This document shows, one piece after another, positions 44,537 through 53,381 of a stretch of 64,000 nucleotides of DNA (its first letter is position 1; every line of letters begins with the position of its first letter). The DNA lies in contig NZ_BDBB01000038.1 in the NCBI RefSeq assembly GCF_001612765.1, positions 1-64,000 on the forward strand. Direction: 5' to 3'. The stretch comes from Nocardia arthritidis NBRC 100137. GTDB taxonomy: Bacteria > Actinomycetota > Actinomycetes > Mycobacteriales > Mycobacteriaceae. The notes below the pieces were generated by a model. The model was given only the letters and a program-made list of their open reading frames with translations, was not told where the DNA came from and did no database searches. The position numbers were made by a program, and so were the translations under genes.

Positions 44537-45748
44537 CTAACTCAGCAGACCGACGATGGTGGCGGACAGGAAGCTGACCAAGGTGGCGCCGTAGAGCAGG
44601 CGAAGGCCGTTGCGGGCGATGACGCTGCCCTGTTTCTCGCTGAGGCTGCGGACCGCGCCGGTGACGATGGCGATGGTGGAGAAGTTCGCGAACGACACCA
44701 GGTAGGTGGACACGATCGCGACGGTGCGGTCGGACAGTCCCCCGTGTTGCCGGTTCAACTCCTGCATGGCGACCACCTCGTTGGACACCAGCTTGGTGCC
44801 CATGAACCGGCCCGCGGCCGCCGCCTCGTCCCACGGGATGCCGGTCAGCCAGGCGGCGGGGGCGAAGATGTGCCCCATCAGATCCTGGAACGTGGTGCCG
44901 TGGAACAGGGCGGCGAAGATTCCGTTGATCATCGCCAGCAGAGCGATGAATCCGATCAGCATGGCCGCGACGGTGAAGGCCACCTTGAAACCCACCAAGA
45001 TGTATTCGGTGAGCATCTCGAAGAACGATTGCGCCTTGCGGCTGTCGGAGATCTCCTCGCCGAGCAGCCGCGCGTCGTCGGCGGTGGTGACCGCGTAGGG
45101 GTTGATCAGCGAGCACACCACGAAAGCGCCGAGCATGTTCAGCACGATGGCCGCGATCACGTACTTCGGGTCGATCAGCTGCATGTAGGCGCCGAGGATG
45201 CCCGCCGAGACCGTCGACATCGCCGAGGCCGCCAGGGTGTACATCCGCTGCGGCGGGATGTCGTCGAGCATGGCGCGCAGCGAGATGAACACCTCGGACT
45301 GACCGAGGATGGCGGAGGCGACCGCGTTGAACGATTCGATCTTGCCGAAGCCGCTCACCCATGCCAGCAGCAGACCGAGGTACTTGATGATGAACGGCAG
45401 CACCCGCAGGTGCTGCAAGATCCCGATGAGCGCGGAGACGAGCACGATCGGCATCAGGACCGCGAAGAGGAAGGCGGGCCCGCTGCCGCCGACGCTCGGC
45501 AGGTCGCCGAACACGAACGCCGTACCCTGTGCGGCATAGCCGAGGATATGGGCGAAAGTGTCGCTGACCGCCCGGATCACGGTCCCCCCGATCCCTGTTT
45601 TCAGCAACAGGAACCCGAGCGCGATCTGCAGGAGCAACAGGACCGCGATCCGCGGCAGCCTTCCGACGGCGGCGCGGCGGTCGGTACTTGGCAACCATGC
45701 CAGCAGCAGGAAGCACGCCAGCCCGGCGAATCCGATCAGATAATGCAC
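44537..45748 (-). CDS. Concentrative nucleoside transporter (NupC/CNT family)
   Basis: A 403-residue CNT protein that imports nucleosides with protons or sodium. Signature segments are SGFGKIESFNAVASAILGQSE, PPQRMYTLAASAMSTVSAG, GTKLVSNEVVAMQEL, the final SFANFSTIAIVTGAVRS and KQGSVIARNGLRLL. The length is normal when started at the GTG at 45748, which has GAGG just upstream; the frame stays open for nine more codons to a GTG at 45775. It is convergent with the desaturase and sits behind the ABC operon on the same strand, separated by about 250 bases. Confidence 0.92.
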   Translation of the reverse strand: MHYLIGFAGLACFLLLAWLPSTDRRAAVGRLPRIAVLLLLQIALGFLLLKTGIGGTVIRAVSDTFAHILGYAAQGTAFVFGDLPSVGGSGPAFLFAVLMPIVLVSALIGILQHLRVLPFIIKYLGLLLAWVSGFGKIESFNAVASAILGQSEVFISLRAMLDDIPPQRMYTLAASAMSTVSAGILGAYMQLIDPKYVIAAIVLNMLGAFVVCSLINPYAVTTADDARLLGEEISDSRKAQSFFEMLTEYILVGFKVAFTVAAMLIGFIALLAMINGIFAALFHGTTFQDLMGHIFAPAAWLTGIPWDEAAAAGRFMGTKLVSNEVVAMQELNRQHGGLSDRTVAIVSTYLVSFANFSTIAIVTGAVRSLSEKQGSVIARNGLRLLYGATLVSFLSATIVGLLS

Positions 45749-46000
45749 GCGCACCTCGTCCGCCGTGGCGTACACCGGCTTGTGGGACCAACTCTCATGT
45801 CGGTCTATGGTGGGGTGTCTCCACGGTTGAGAAGATCAGCAGCGGCTCCGGTCGCGGGCGGGTTGTCCTTCCTCGCGCTGCTCACCTTCGACCGGCAGGC
45901 GCTCGAAACCGAACCCGGTGACGTGAGCGTCTTCGAGCACCGACCGGCCGAGCCGCCCGAGCACAGCTGGGCTTCGGGCGGCTCTGCGGTGGTCACCGGC

Positions 46001-47050
46001 CTACTGGCGCGGCGCGCGCAACGCCTCCTCCACGAACTGCGTGGTGTAGGTCTCGGACAGATCGATGCGATCGCGCACGGGACGGACGTTCTTCGAGTAC
46101 TTGCCGAGAATGTCCAGCACGTTCTGCGCGCCTTCGGGTTTCATCAGGCCGTCGCCGTTGAACATGCCGATGGAGTCGCGGATCGACTGGACGTAGAGGT
46201 CCTTGCCCGCGCTCGCGTACTGCGGCGGCATCTTCGCGGCGATCTCCTCGGGCGTGTGCGTCCGGATCCATTGCAGCGTCTGCACGAACGCGGCGGCGAG
46301 CTTGCGCACGATGTCCGGGTGGGCGTCGATCGTGGCGCAGTTCATGTACAGCGACGTCGCCGGGTACAGCCCGCCGAGCGCGGCCCGGGTGCCCGCCTCG
46401 GTGCGCATGTCGACCAGAATCCGCGCCTCCCCGGAGTTCACCATCTGCGCCACGGTGGGATCGGTGGTCATGCCCGCGTCGATGCCGTCGTGGTTCATGC
46501 CCGCGATGAAGGTCTGTCCCGCGCCGACTTTCACCCGGGTGTACTCGGCGGTCGTCATGCCCTCCTGGCCGGTGAGGGCCTGGGTGAGGAAGTCGGTCGA
46601 GGAACCGAGCGAGGTCACGCCCAGCTTCTTGCCGCGCAGGTCGGCGATCGAGGTGATGTCCGCGTCCGCCCTCGACACCAGCTCCACCTCGCCCGGCACA
46701 TCGGACATCTGCACCACCGAGCGGATGCACTGGTCCTTGGCCTGCAGGTCGATGGTGTGGTCGTAGAACCCGACCACCCCCTGCACATCGCCGGTGAGCA
46801 GCGCGGTCTCGGCCGTGGCGCCGGACTGCTCGCCGAGCAATCTCACGTCGATGTCGTTGCGCTCGAAGAAGCCGAGTCGCTGGGTGAGCATGGCGGGCAG
46901 ATAGATCACCTTCTCCAGGCCACCCACCATGATGGTGATCTGCGGCCGCCCGTCGGCCATCGGAATGGTGCGGGAGTCCCGGCATCCGGTGACGGTCAGC
47001 AGTGCCGCGATCGCGACGGCCACGAGCGCCAGCTGCTTGCGATACCTCAT
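46001..47050 (-). CDS. ABC substrate-binding lipoprotein, NitT/TauT type
   Basis: A 349-residue extracytoplasmic binding protein. A lipoprotein signal (RKQLALVAVAIAALLTVTGC) ends in lipidated C23. The NMT1/SsuA-like fold is seen in VGGLEKVIYLPAMLTQRLGF, VDMRTEAGTR and IDAGMTTDPTVAQMV. These transporters import aliphatic sulfonates, taurine, nitrate or thiamine precursors. The ATG sits two bases after the permease stop, so translation is coupled. It is the last gene of the ATPase-permease-binding-protein operon. Confidence 0.9.
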   Translation of the reverse strand: MRYRKQLALVAVAIAALLTVTGCRDSRTIPMADGRPQITIMVGGLEKVIYLPAMLTQRLGFFERNDIDVRLLGEQSGATAETALLTGDVQGVVGFYDHTIDLQAKDQCIRSVVQMSDVPGEVELVSRADADITSIADLRGKKLGVTSLGSSTDFLTQALTGQEGMTTAEYTRVKVGAGQTFIAGMNHDGIDAGMTTDPTVAQMVNSGEARILVDMRTEAGTRAALGGLYPATSLYMNCATIDAHPDIVRKLAAAFVQTLQWIRTHTPEEIAAKMPPQYASAGKDLYVQSIRDSIGMFNGDGLMKPEGAQNVLDILGKYSKNVRPVRDRIDLSETYTTQFVEEALRAPRQ

Positions 47051-47052
47051 GA

Positions 47053-47934
47053 TCAGATCCCGTGGTTCGAGGTCGTTTGCGAGGGCCGCCACTTCAGCAA
47101 CCGGTTCTCCGCCATGCCGATCCCCCACTCGGCGATCAACGCGATCACCGTGATGACGATCATGCCCGCGTAGATGCCCGCCGAGTCGAATGTGCCTTGC
47201 GCGTTGCTGATCAACAGTCCCAAACCCTTGCTGGCACCGGCGTATTCACCCACGACCGCGCCGATCAGCGCGAAGCCGAAGGCGGTATGCAGGCTGGACA
47301 GGATCCAGGTGGTCGCGCTGGGCAGGACGATCGACACCAGCACTTGCCTGCGGCTCGCGCCGAGAATGCGGGCATTGTTGATCACGTTGCCGTCGACCTC
47401 GCGCGCCCCGGTGAACGCGTTGAAGAACACCGCGAAGAACACCAGCACCACCACGGTGGCGACCTTCGAGCTCAGGCCGAGCCCGAACCAGATGATGAAC
47501 AGCGAGGCCAGCACGATGCGCGGAACGGCGTTGAGCGCCTTGATGAACGGCGCGAGCACTTCGGCCCAGTACCGGCTGCGGCCGAGCAGCACGCCCAGCA
47601 CGACGCCGGCCACCGTGCCGATCACGAAACCGAGCACGGCTTCCTGCACGGTGGTGTAGATCTGCAGCCAGATCGAGCCGAATTGAGTTCCCTCGGTGAA
47701 CCATTCCACCAACCGCGCCCAGATCAGCGACGGCTTGGAGTAGAAGAAGGGATCGATCCACGCCGTGGCGGTGAGTTCCCACGCGCCCAGCCACAGCGCC
47801 ACCAGCGCGGCGCGCAGGCCCCAGGTGCGGATCCGTGCGCGCCGCGCGGTGGTGCGCACCCTGGCCAGGATCTGCTCTTCGGTCTCGTTCTCCACCACCG
47901 GTGTGGCGGCGTCGGGCGCCAGCACGTCATGCGA
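47053..47934 (-). CDS. ABC permease, NitT/TauT (SsuC) type
   Basis: A 293-residue inner-membrane permease of the BPD (MetI-like) class. The EAA loop is NARILGASRRQVLVSIVLPS, and about six helices include EAVLGFVIGTVAGVVLGVLL and FVIGT. The GTG start (VSHDV) gives an eight-base overlap with the ATPase gene upstream, typical of coupled operons, and avoids a longer unlikely N-terminus. It works with the ATPase at 47927 and the lipoprotein at 46001. Confidence 0.92.
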   Translation of the reverse strand, partial: SHDVLAPDAATPVVENETEEQILARVRTTARRARIRTWGLRAALVALWLGAWELTATAWIDPFFYSKPSLIWARLVEWFTEGTQFGSIWLQIYTTVQEAVLGFVIGTVAGVVLGVLLGRSRYWAEVLAPFIKALNAVPRIVLASLFIIWFGLGLSSKVATVVVLVFFAVFFNAFTGAREVDGNVINNARILGASRRQVLVSIVLPSATTWILSSLHTAFGFALIGAVVGEYAGASKGLGLLISNAQGTFDSAGIYAGMIVITVIALIAEWGIGMAENRLLKWRPSQTTSNHGI

Positions 47935-48733
47935 CACGGGAGGCTCCCTTCGCGCGTGCGGCCTCGACCTCATCGCGCAGCGTCTGCCAGATCTCCTGGT
48001 AGATGTCGCGGAACTCGGTCGTCAGCCGAACTTCCTCGACACTGCGCGGCCGCGCCAAGCCGACGGGGAAGTCACCGCAGACGGTGGCCGGGCTCGCGGT
48101 CATCACGACCACCCGGTCGGCCAGCACGATCGCCTCCTCCAGATCGTGCGTGACGAAGATGACCGCCGCGTTGGTGCCCGCCCAGACCCGCAGCAGTTCG
48201 TCCTGCATGAGCTGGCGGGTCTGCACGTCCAGCGCGCTGAACGGCTCGTCCATCAGCAGGATCTCCGGCTCGTTGACCAGCGTCTGCGCCAGCGCCACGC
48301 GCTTGCGCATGCCGCCGGACAGCTGGTGGGGGTAGTAGCTTTCGAATCCGGCCAGGCCCACCTTGCGCACCCATCCCGACGCCTTCGCGCGCGCCTCGGC
48401 TTTCGACGCGCCGCGCAGGCGCGGGCCGAGCGCGACGTTGTCCAGCACGCTCTTCCACGGCAGCACCGCGTCCTGCTGGAACATGTAGCCGATGCCGTCC
48501 GGGATGCCGTCGACGTCCTCGCCGCGCACCAGCGTCCGGCCTGCCGAGGCCGGTTCCAGCCCGGACACCAGCGACAACGTGGTGGACTTGCCGCATCCGG
48601 TCGGGCCGACGACGGCGACGAATTCGCCGGGCCGCACCGTGAGGTTCAGATTGCGCACGGCGGTGTGGATGCCACCGCCGGTGCCGGGGAAGCGCTTGGT
48701 CGCGCTCCGCAGCTCGATGAGTGATTGCGTCAT
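47927..48733 (-). CDS. ABC ATPase, NitT/TauT (SsuB) type
   Basis: A 268-residue ATPase. Walker A is GPTGCGKST (43-51), the signature is HQLSGGMRKRVALAQ, Walker B is EILLMDEPFSALD, followed by the switch histidine in VIFVTHDLEEA. It energises import by the adjacent permease. AGGAGTAGGAAG precedes the ATG. First gene of the operon, reading away from a two-component system with shared upstream palindromes. Confidence 0.94.
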   Translation of the reverse strand: MTQSLIELRSATKRFPGTGGGIHTAVRNLNLTVRPGEFVAVVGPTGCGKSTTLSLVSGLEPASAGRTLVRGEDVDGIPDGIGYMFQQDAVLPWKSVLDNVALGPRLRGASKAEARAKASGWVRKVGLAGFESYYPHQLSGGMRKRVALAQTLVNEPEILLMDEPFSALDVQTRQLMQDELLRVWAGTNAAVIFVTHDLEEAIVLADRVVVMTASPATVCGDFPVGLARPRSVEEVRLTTEFRDIYQEIWQTLRDEVEAARAKGASRVA

Positions 48734-48794
48734 TGCTTCCTACTCCTGCGAGATCGGGTAGGGCGAACGTACGTGTCCCGGGTCACACCCCCGA

Positions 48795-48835
48795 GCTTGT
48801 GCGCACAAGCGCCACAAACGCGGGATTCGCAGGTT
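48795..48835. promoter_or_regulatory. TTGTGC palindrome and half-sites between ABC operon and two-component system
   Basis: A perfect 16-base palindrome GCTTGTGCGCACAAGC (48795-48810) is followed by a CACAAA half-site at 48813 and a TTTTGTGC near 48834. These repeated TTGTGC half-sites are a probable binding array for the CitB-like response regulator, set midway between the two divergent transcripts. Confidence 0.6.
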
Positions 48836-48889
48836 TTGTGCATTCTGCTCACGCTCCCGTGCGCGGTCATTCGCGCCTATGCTGCGCCC

Positions 48890-50578
48890 ATGGCCACTGA
48901 GGGCGCGCGGGCCGTGCGATTGCGGACCCAGGTTCTGCTGTCGCAGATCCTGGTCGTCGCGCTGACCCTCGGTGTCGCGTTCGCGGTGTTCGGCTACCTC
49001 AGCGACCAGCGGCTGCGCGATGCCTACGGCCAGCGCGCGCTGGCTGTCGCGCGCACGGTCGCCGCCGATCCGGTGGTGCGCGCCGAGGTGGGGCGGTACG
49101 CCCCGGGGGCGGTCGCCGACGATCCCGCCGTGCGCCGGGAGCTGGCCGCCGGTCCGCTCGAGCGGCTCGCGGTGGACGCGACGCAGCGCAACGGTGCGCT
49201 GTTCGTCGTGATCACCGATGACGCGGGCATCCGCCTCGCGCATCCGGACGCCGGACGGCTCGCCGAGCACGTCAGCACCGATCCGTCCGAGGCGCTCGCG
49301 GGCCGCGAGGCGATCACCGAGGAACGCGGCACGCTCGGCGACTCGGTGCGCGCGAAGGTCCCGGTGCTCGCTCCCGGTTCCGGCCGGGTGGTCGGCGCGG
49401 TCAGCGTCGGCATCGCCACCGACGCGGTGCACGATCAACTGCTCGGCGACCTGCGCACCGCGGGCGGGCTGGTCGCGGTGGCGCTCGCGGTCGGCATCGC
49501 CGGCTCGATCCTGCTCGCCCGCCGGTGGCGCGGGCTCACGCTCGGGCTGGAACCGGACGAGCTGGCCGAACTGGTCCGCGGCCAAGCCGCGGTGCTGCAC
49601 GGTATCGGCGGCGGTGTGCTCGCGGTCGACGCGTCGTGGCGCACCACCTTCGTCAACGACGAGGCCCGCAGGCTGCTCGGTGTCGCGCCGGACATCGGGC
49701 GTCCGGTGGACGAGCTCGGGCTGACGCCCCGCGTGCTGGAAGTTTTTCGCGACCTCGACGAGCAGCCCGCCTCGGCGACGGTCGGCGCGAACATCGTCAT
49801 CGTCTCCGCGCGCCGGGTCGTCCGGGACGGGCGCGATCTCGGCGCGGTGCTCACGGTGCGCGACCGCACCGACGTGGAATCGCTGACCCGGCAACTGGAC
49901 GCGGTGCAGTCGATGAGCACGGTGCTGCGCGCGCAGCGCCACGAGTTCTCCAACAAGATGCACCTGATCAGCGGACTGCTGCACGGCGGGCGGGTCGGGG
50001 AGGCGGCGCGGTCGGTCGACGAACTGATCGGTGCGGGACCGCTCGGCCCGGCGACACCGGGCATCGACGCCATCCACGACGCGTACCTGCAGGCATTCCT
50101 GGCCGCCAAGGCCGCGCACGCCAGGGAGAACGGCGTCGAACTCGTACTCGGCCCCAACACCTGGGTCGAGGGCAGTCTCACCGATCCGGTCGACGTGACG
50201 ACCGTGCTCGGCAACCTGCTGGACAACGCCATGGAGGCCGTCCGCGCCGGAGACCGGGCGATTCGGCAGGTGGAAGTCGAACTGGTGCAGGAGGATTCGA
50301 CTCTGCACATCACCGTCGCCGACACCGGCGACGGTGTCGCGCCCGGTCTGGTGGACACGCTGTTCACCGAAGGGGTCTCGACCCGCGACGACCGCGGCGT
50401 GCCCGGCGGGCGCGGCGTCGGCCTCACACTGATCCGCCAGATCGTCCGCGCCCACGGCGGCGACGTGCGCCTGTCGAGCCCCGGCGGCGGCGAGCCGCCG
50501 CTCACCGGGGCCGAATTCATCGCCCGCATCCCCGGCGTGCTCGTCGAAAGCGAGGTGGCATGGCCGCGCCGACCCTGA
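48890..50578 (+). CDS. CitA/DcuS-type sensor histidine kinase
   Basis: A 562-residue membrane sensor. Helix 1 (about 12-35) and helix 2 (about 183-203) enclose an extracytoplasmic PAS-like domain. A cytoplasmic PAS (250-340) precedes the kinase core, with the phosphorylated H351 in AQRHEFSNKMHLISGLL, N-box GNLLDNAMEA and G-box PGGRGVGLTLIRQI. CitA/DcuS kinases sense carboxylates such as citrate or C4-dicarboxylates. TATGCT at 48878-48883 sits seven bases before the ATG, implying a leaderless mRNA. The regulator gene overlaps its end. Confidence 0.93.
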   Translation: MATEGARAVRLRTQVLLSQILVVALTLGVAFAVFGYLSDQRLRDAYGQRALAVARTVAADPVVRAEVGRYAPGAVADDPAVRRELAAGPLERLAVDATQRNGALFVVITDDAGIRLAHPDAGRLAEHVSTDPSEALAGREAITEERGTLGDSVRAKVPVLAPGSGRVVGAVSVGIATDAVHDQLLGDLRTAGGLVAVALAVGIAGSILLARRWRGLTLGLEPDELAELVRGQAAVLHGIGGGVLAVDASWRTTFVNDEARRLLGVAPDIGRPVDELGLTPRVLEVFRDLDEQPASATVGANIVIVSARRVVRDGRDLGAVLTVRDRTDVESLTRQLDAVQSMSTVLRAQRHEFSNKMHLISGLLHGGRVGEAARSVDELIGAGPLGPATPGIDAIHDAYLQAFLAAKAAHARENGVELVLGPNTWVEGSLTDPVDVTTVLGNLLDNAMEAVRAGDRAIRQVEVELVQEDSTLHITVADTGDGVAPGLVDTLFTEGVSTRDDRGVPGGRGVGLTLIRQIVRAHGGDVRLSSPGGGEPPLTGAEFIARIPGVLVESEVAWPRRP

Positions 50579-51231
50579 CCGTCCTCGTCGTCGACGACGA
50601 CTTCCGGGTGGCGAACCTGCACGCCGGAATCGTGCGGTCTATACCGGGCTTCACGGTGGCAGGCACGGCCAACACCCTCGCGGCCGCACGGGAACTGGTC
50701 GCGGCGGATCCGATCGACCTGGCGCTGGTGGACGTCTATCTGCCGGACGGATCCGGCATCGATTTCGTCCGCGAACTCCGCTGCGACGCGATGATGCTCA
50801 CCGCGTCGACGGAGAGCGAGGCCGTGCGAGCCGCCATCGCGGCGGGCGCGCTGGCCTACCTCGTCAAGCCGTTTCCGCATACAGACCTGGCCGCCCGGCT
50901 GGCCGCCTATGCCCGGTACCGGCGCATTCTCGCGGTGCCGCAGGTCGACAACGCCCGCGTGTCCGCCGCGCTGCACGCACTGCGTCCGGCAGTCACCGCC
51001 GGACCGTCCGCGACGGTGTCATCACCGACCAAAGACGCTGTTCTGCAAGCAATTACGGATGCGAGGACGCCCCTGTCCGCAGGCGAGGTGGCGAGCGCCA
51101 TCGGCGTCTCCCGGGCCACCGCCCAGCGCTACCTGGCCGGGCTCGTGGCCAGCGGCACGGTGCGCATGAGCCTGCGCTACGGCGCCACGGGACGGCCCGA
51201 ACAGGAATACTCCGCCGCACCGCAGCGCTGA
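50560..51231 (+). CDS. CitB/DcuR-type response regulator
   Basis: A 223-residue regulator. The receiver domain has D58 as phosphoacceptor in LALVDVYLPDGSG, T81 and K103 (LVKPF). The C-terminal helix-turn-helix of the CitB/DcuR type is LSAGEVASAIGVSRATAQRY. It overlaps the kinase stop by 19 bases, in a different frame, so both are translated together. It probably acts on the TTGTGC array controlling the ABC importer, and perhaps the next gene; target assignment is inference. Confidence 0.92.
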   Translation: MAAPTLTVLVVDDDFRVANLHAGIVRSIPGFTVAGTANTLAAARELVAADPIDLALVDVYLPDGSGIDFVRELRCDAMMLTASTESEAVRAAIAAGALAYLVKPFPHTDLAARLAAYARYRRILAVPQVDNARVSAALHALRPAVTAGPSATVSSPTKDAVLQAITDARTPLSAGEVASAIGVSRATAQRYLAGLVASGTVRMSLRYGATGRPEQEYSAAPQR

Positions 51232-51265
51232 GCGGGCGGTATCCCATCGGCGGTACCGTCGGGGC

Positions 51266-52318
51266 ATGAGCATCCTCGACGTCGCCGTGCTCGGCTACGG
51301 CTTGGCCGGGTCGGTCTTCCACGCTCCGCTGATCGCGGCGGAGCCGCGGATGCGAGTCGCGGCGGTGGTCACCTCCGCGGCCGAACGGGCCGAACGCGCA
51401 CGCGCCGAGCACCCCGGTGTCCGCGTGGTGCCGCATGCCGAAGAGCTGTTCACCGCGCCGCGCGGCATAGATCTGGTCGTGATCGCGACGCCCAACCGCA
51501 CCCACGCGCCGCTGGCCCGGCAAGCCCTCGAGGCCGGGTTGCCGGTGGTGGTCGACAAGCCGTTCGCGGTCACGGCAGACGATGCCGAGGACCTCGTCGC
51601 ATGTGCGGAGCGCACCGGCTCGGCGCTGTCGGTCTTCCAGAACCGGCGCTGGGACGGCGACTTCCGGACGGTGCGCGAGCTGGTCGAGACCGGGAAGCTG
51701 GGCCGGGTGCGGCGGTTCGAGTCGCGGTTCGAGCGGTGGCGTCCGGTGCCGAAAGGCGGCTGGCGGGAGGTCGGCACGGACGAGGAGGGCGCGGGCATCC
51801 TGTTCGACCTCGGCAGCCACCTGGTGGACCAAGCCGTGAGCTTGTTCGGCCCGGTGGCTTCGGTGTACTGCGAGCTGGACCGGCGGCGCGAGGGGATCAC
51901 CACCGACGACGACGCGTTCGTCGCGCTGACCCATACCGGCGGTGTCCGCTCCCACCTGTGGATGAGCGCCGTCGCTCCGCACCTCGGACCACGCTTCCGG
52001 GTGCTCGGGTCGGAAGCCGGGTATGTCACCTACGGATTGGACCCGCAGGAGGACGCGCTACGGTCCGGTCGCCGCCCGGACGGCGATTCACCCTGGGGCA
52101 CAGTCGATGCCGACCGCTGGGGCGTACTCGGCGCGGAACCCGATTTCGTCCCGGTGCCGACCGCGCCCGGCGCATACCCAGCGTTCTACGCCGCCATGGC
52201 CGCCGCGCTCCTCGACGGCGCGCCCGTCCCCGTCGACCCGCGCGACGCCGTCACGACGCTGCGCCTGCTGACGAAGGCACGAGAGTCGGCGGCCCGGGGT
52301 GTGACCGTCACCGCTTGA
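51266..52318 (+). CDS. Gfo/Idh/MocA-family oxidoreductase
   Basis: A 350-residue NAD(P)-dependent dehydrogenase acting on sugars, inositols or similar polyols. AVLGYGLAGSVFHAPLIAAE holds the Rossmann loop, VVIATPNRTHAPLARQAL follows, and the active-site EKP motif is VDKPFAV. FDLGSHLVDQAVSLFG is a family marker in the second half. TACCGT at 51254-51259 places the start of transcription on the ATG; no Shine-Dalgarno is seen. It is separate from the two-component genes by 34 bases but has its own promoter. Confidence 0.93.
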   Translation: MSILDVAVLGYGLAGSVFHAPLIAAEPRMRVAAVVTSAAERAERARAEHPGVRVVPHAEELFTAPRGIDLVVIATPNRTHAPLARQALEAGLPVVVDKPFAVTADDAEDLVACAERTGSALSVFQNRRWDGDFRTVRELVETGKLGRVRRFESRFERWRPVPKGGWREVGTDEEGAGILFDLGSHLVDQAVSLFGPVASVYCELDRRREGITTDDDAFVALTHTGGVRSHLWMSAVAPHLGPRFRVLGSEAGYVTYGLDPQEDALRSGRRPDGDSPWGTVDADRWGVLGAEPDFVPVPTAPGAYPAFYAAMAAALLDGAPVPVDPRDAVTTLRLLTKARESAARGVTVTA

Positions 52319-52403
52319 CCGGGGCTGGCCACCTTCGCCACGAGTCGATAACGTCGGTCCCCGGGATCGGCCCGTCCGGCCGCTCGTCGGAGAGGAGACC
52401 CCC

Positions 52404-53294
52404 TTGGGTGCAACGATTTTCGCGGTGTTGCTGCCGCTGGCACTGGCCTTGGTGATGTTCGGGCTCGGATTGACGCTGACGACCGAGGATTTCGCGCGCG
52501 TGCTGCGGTATCCGAAAGCGGCGGTGATCGCCCTGGTGTGCCAGATGGTTCTGCTGCCCGCGGTATGCCTGGGCCTGATCCGCCTGTTCGGACTCGACGG
52601 CGCGCTGGCCGCGGGCATGCTGCTGCTCGCCGCGTCGCCGGGCGGAGCGTCGGCGAACCTGTTCAGTCACATCGCCGGGGGCAACGTGGCGTTGAACATC
52701 ACGCTCACCGCGATCAATTCGGTGCTCGCCGTGTTCACCATGCCGGTGGTGGTGGCGCTGTCCTACGCCTTGTTCCTGGACGGCGAGGGTTCGGTCGGGC
52801 TGCGGCCGGACAAATTCGCTCAGGTATTCGCCATCGTGCTCGTGCCCGTCGCGATCGGCATGGCGGTGCACCGGCGGTTCCCGGAGTGGTCGCGCCGGAT
52901 GCGCGGCGCGGTCAAGGTCCTTTCCGTCGTGGTGCTCGCGCTGGTGATCGCGGCCGGAGTGGGATCGAATCTGGACACGCTGTCGGAGCACATCGGACAG
53001 CTGTCCGCGATCTGCCTGTCCTTCGCCGTGATCAGCCTGGCCGTCGGCTACTTCGTGCCCCGGCTCGCGCGAGTGGAAACCGATCAGGCCATCGCCTCGG
53101 CCATGGAGATCGGCGTGCACAACGCGGCGCTCGCGATCGCCGTCGCCGCTTCGGTACTCGACAACGAGACGATGGCCGTCCCCGGCGCGGTCTACGGGGT
53201 TCTGATGAACATTCCCGCGGCGCTCGCGGCATATCTGCTGGCCAGGCGGACGCGGCGGGACCAACCCGCGCCCGCGCCCAGCATGGCCGGTTAG
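52404..53294 (+). CDS. Bile acid:sodium symporter (BASS) family transporter
   Basis: A 296-residue transporter of the BASS/NTCP family, sodium-coupled importers of organic acids. Conserved segments include VMFGLGLTLTTEDFARVLRY, LLLAASPGGASANLFSHIAG (sodium site), TAINSVLAVFTMPVV and AMEIGVHNAALAIAVA. About ten helices. The TTG start is supported by GGAGAGGAGACC. It could transport carboxylates related to the nearby CitA/CitB system, but this is inference. Confidence 0.92.
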   Translation: MGATIFAVLLPLALALVMFGLGLTLTTEDFARVLRYPKAAVIALVCQMVLLPAVCLGLIRLFGLDGALAAGMLLLAASPGGASANLFSHIAGGNVALNITLTAINSVLAVFTMPVVVALSYALFLDGEGSVGLRPDKFAQVFAIVLVPVAIGMAVHRRFPEWSRRMRGAVKVLSVVVLALVIAAGVGSNLDTLSEHIGQLSAICLSFAVISLAVGYFVPRLARVETDQAIASAMEIGVHNAALAIAVAASVLDNETMAVPGAVYGVLMNIPAALAAYLLARRTRRDQPAPAPSMAG

Positions 53295-53381
53295 CGGGGG
53301 CAGGCGCTGCGCGAACACGAGAGTGCCCGGTGAGTAGCCTCTCGGAGGGTCGTACGCCATGAGAAGGGAGCCAGCTGCGCG

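Noticed and set aside
44507..47173. Long plus-strand open frame (about 890 codons)
   Set aside because: Antisense to the CNT transporter and ABC lipoprotein genes, which carry clear family motifs; the frame has no similarity.
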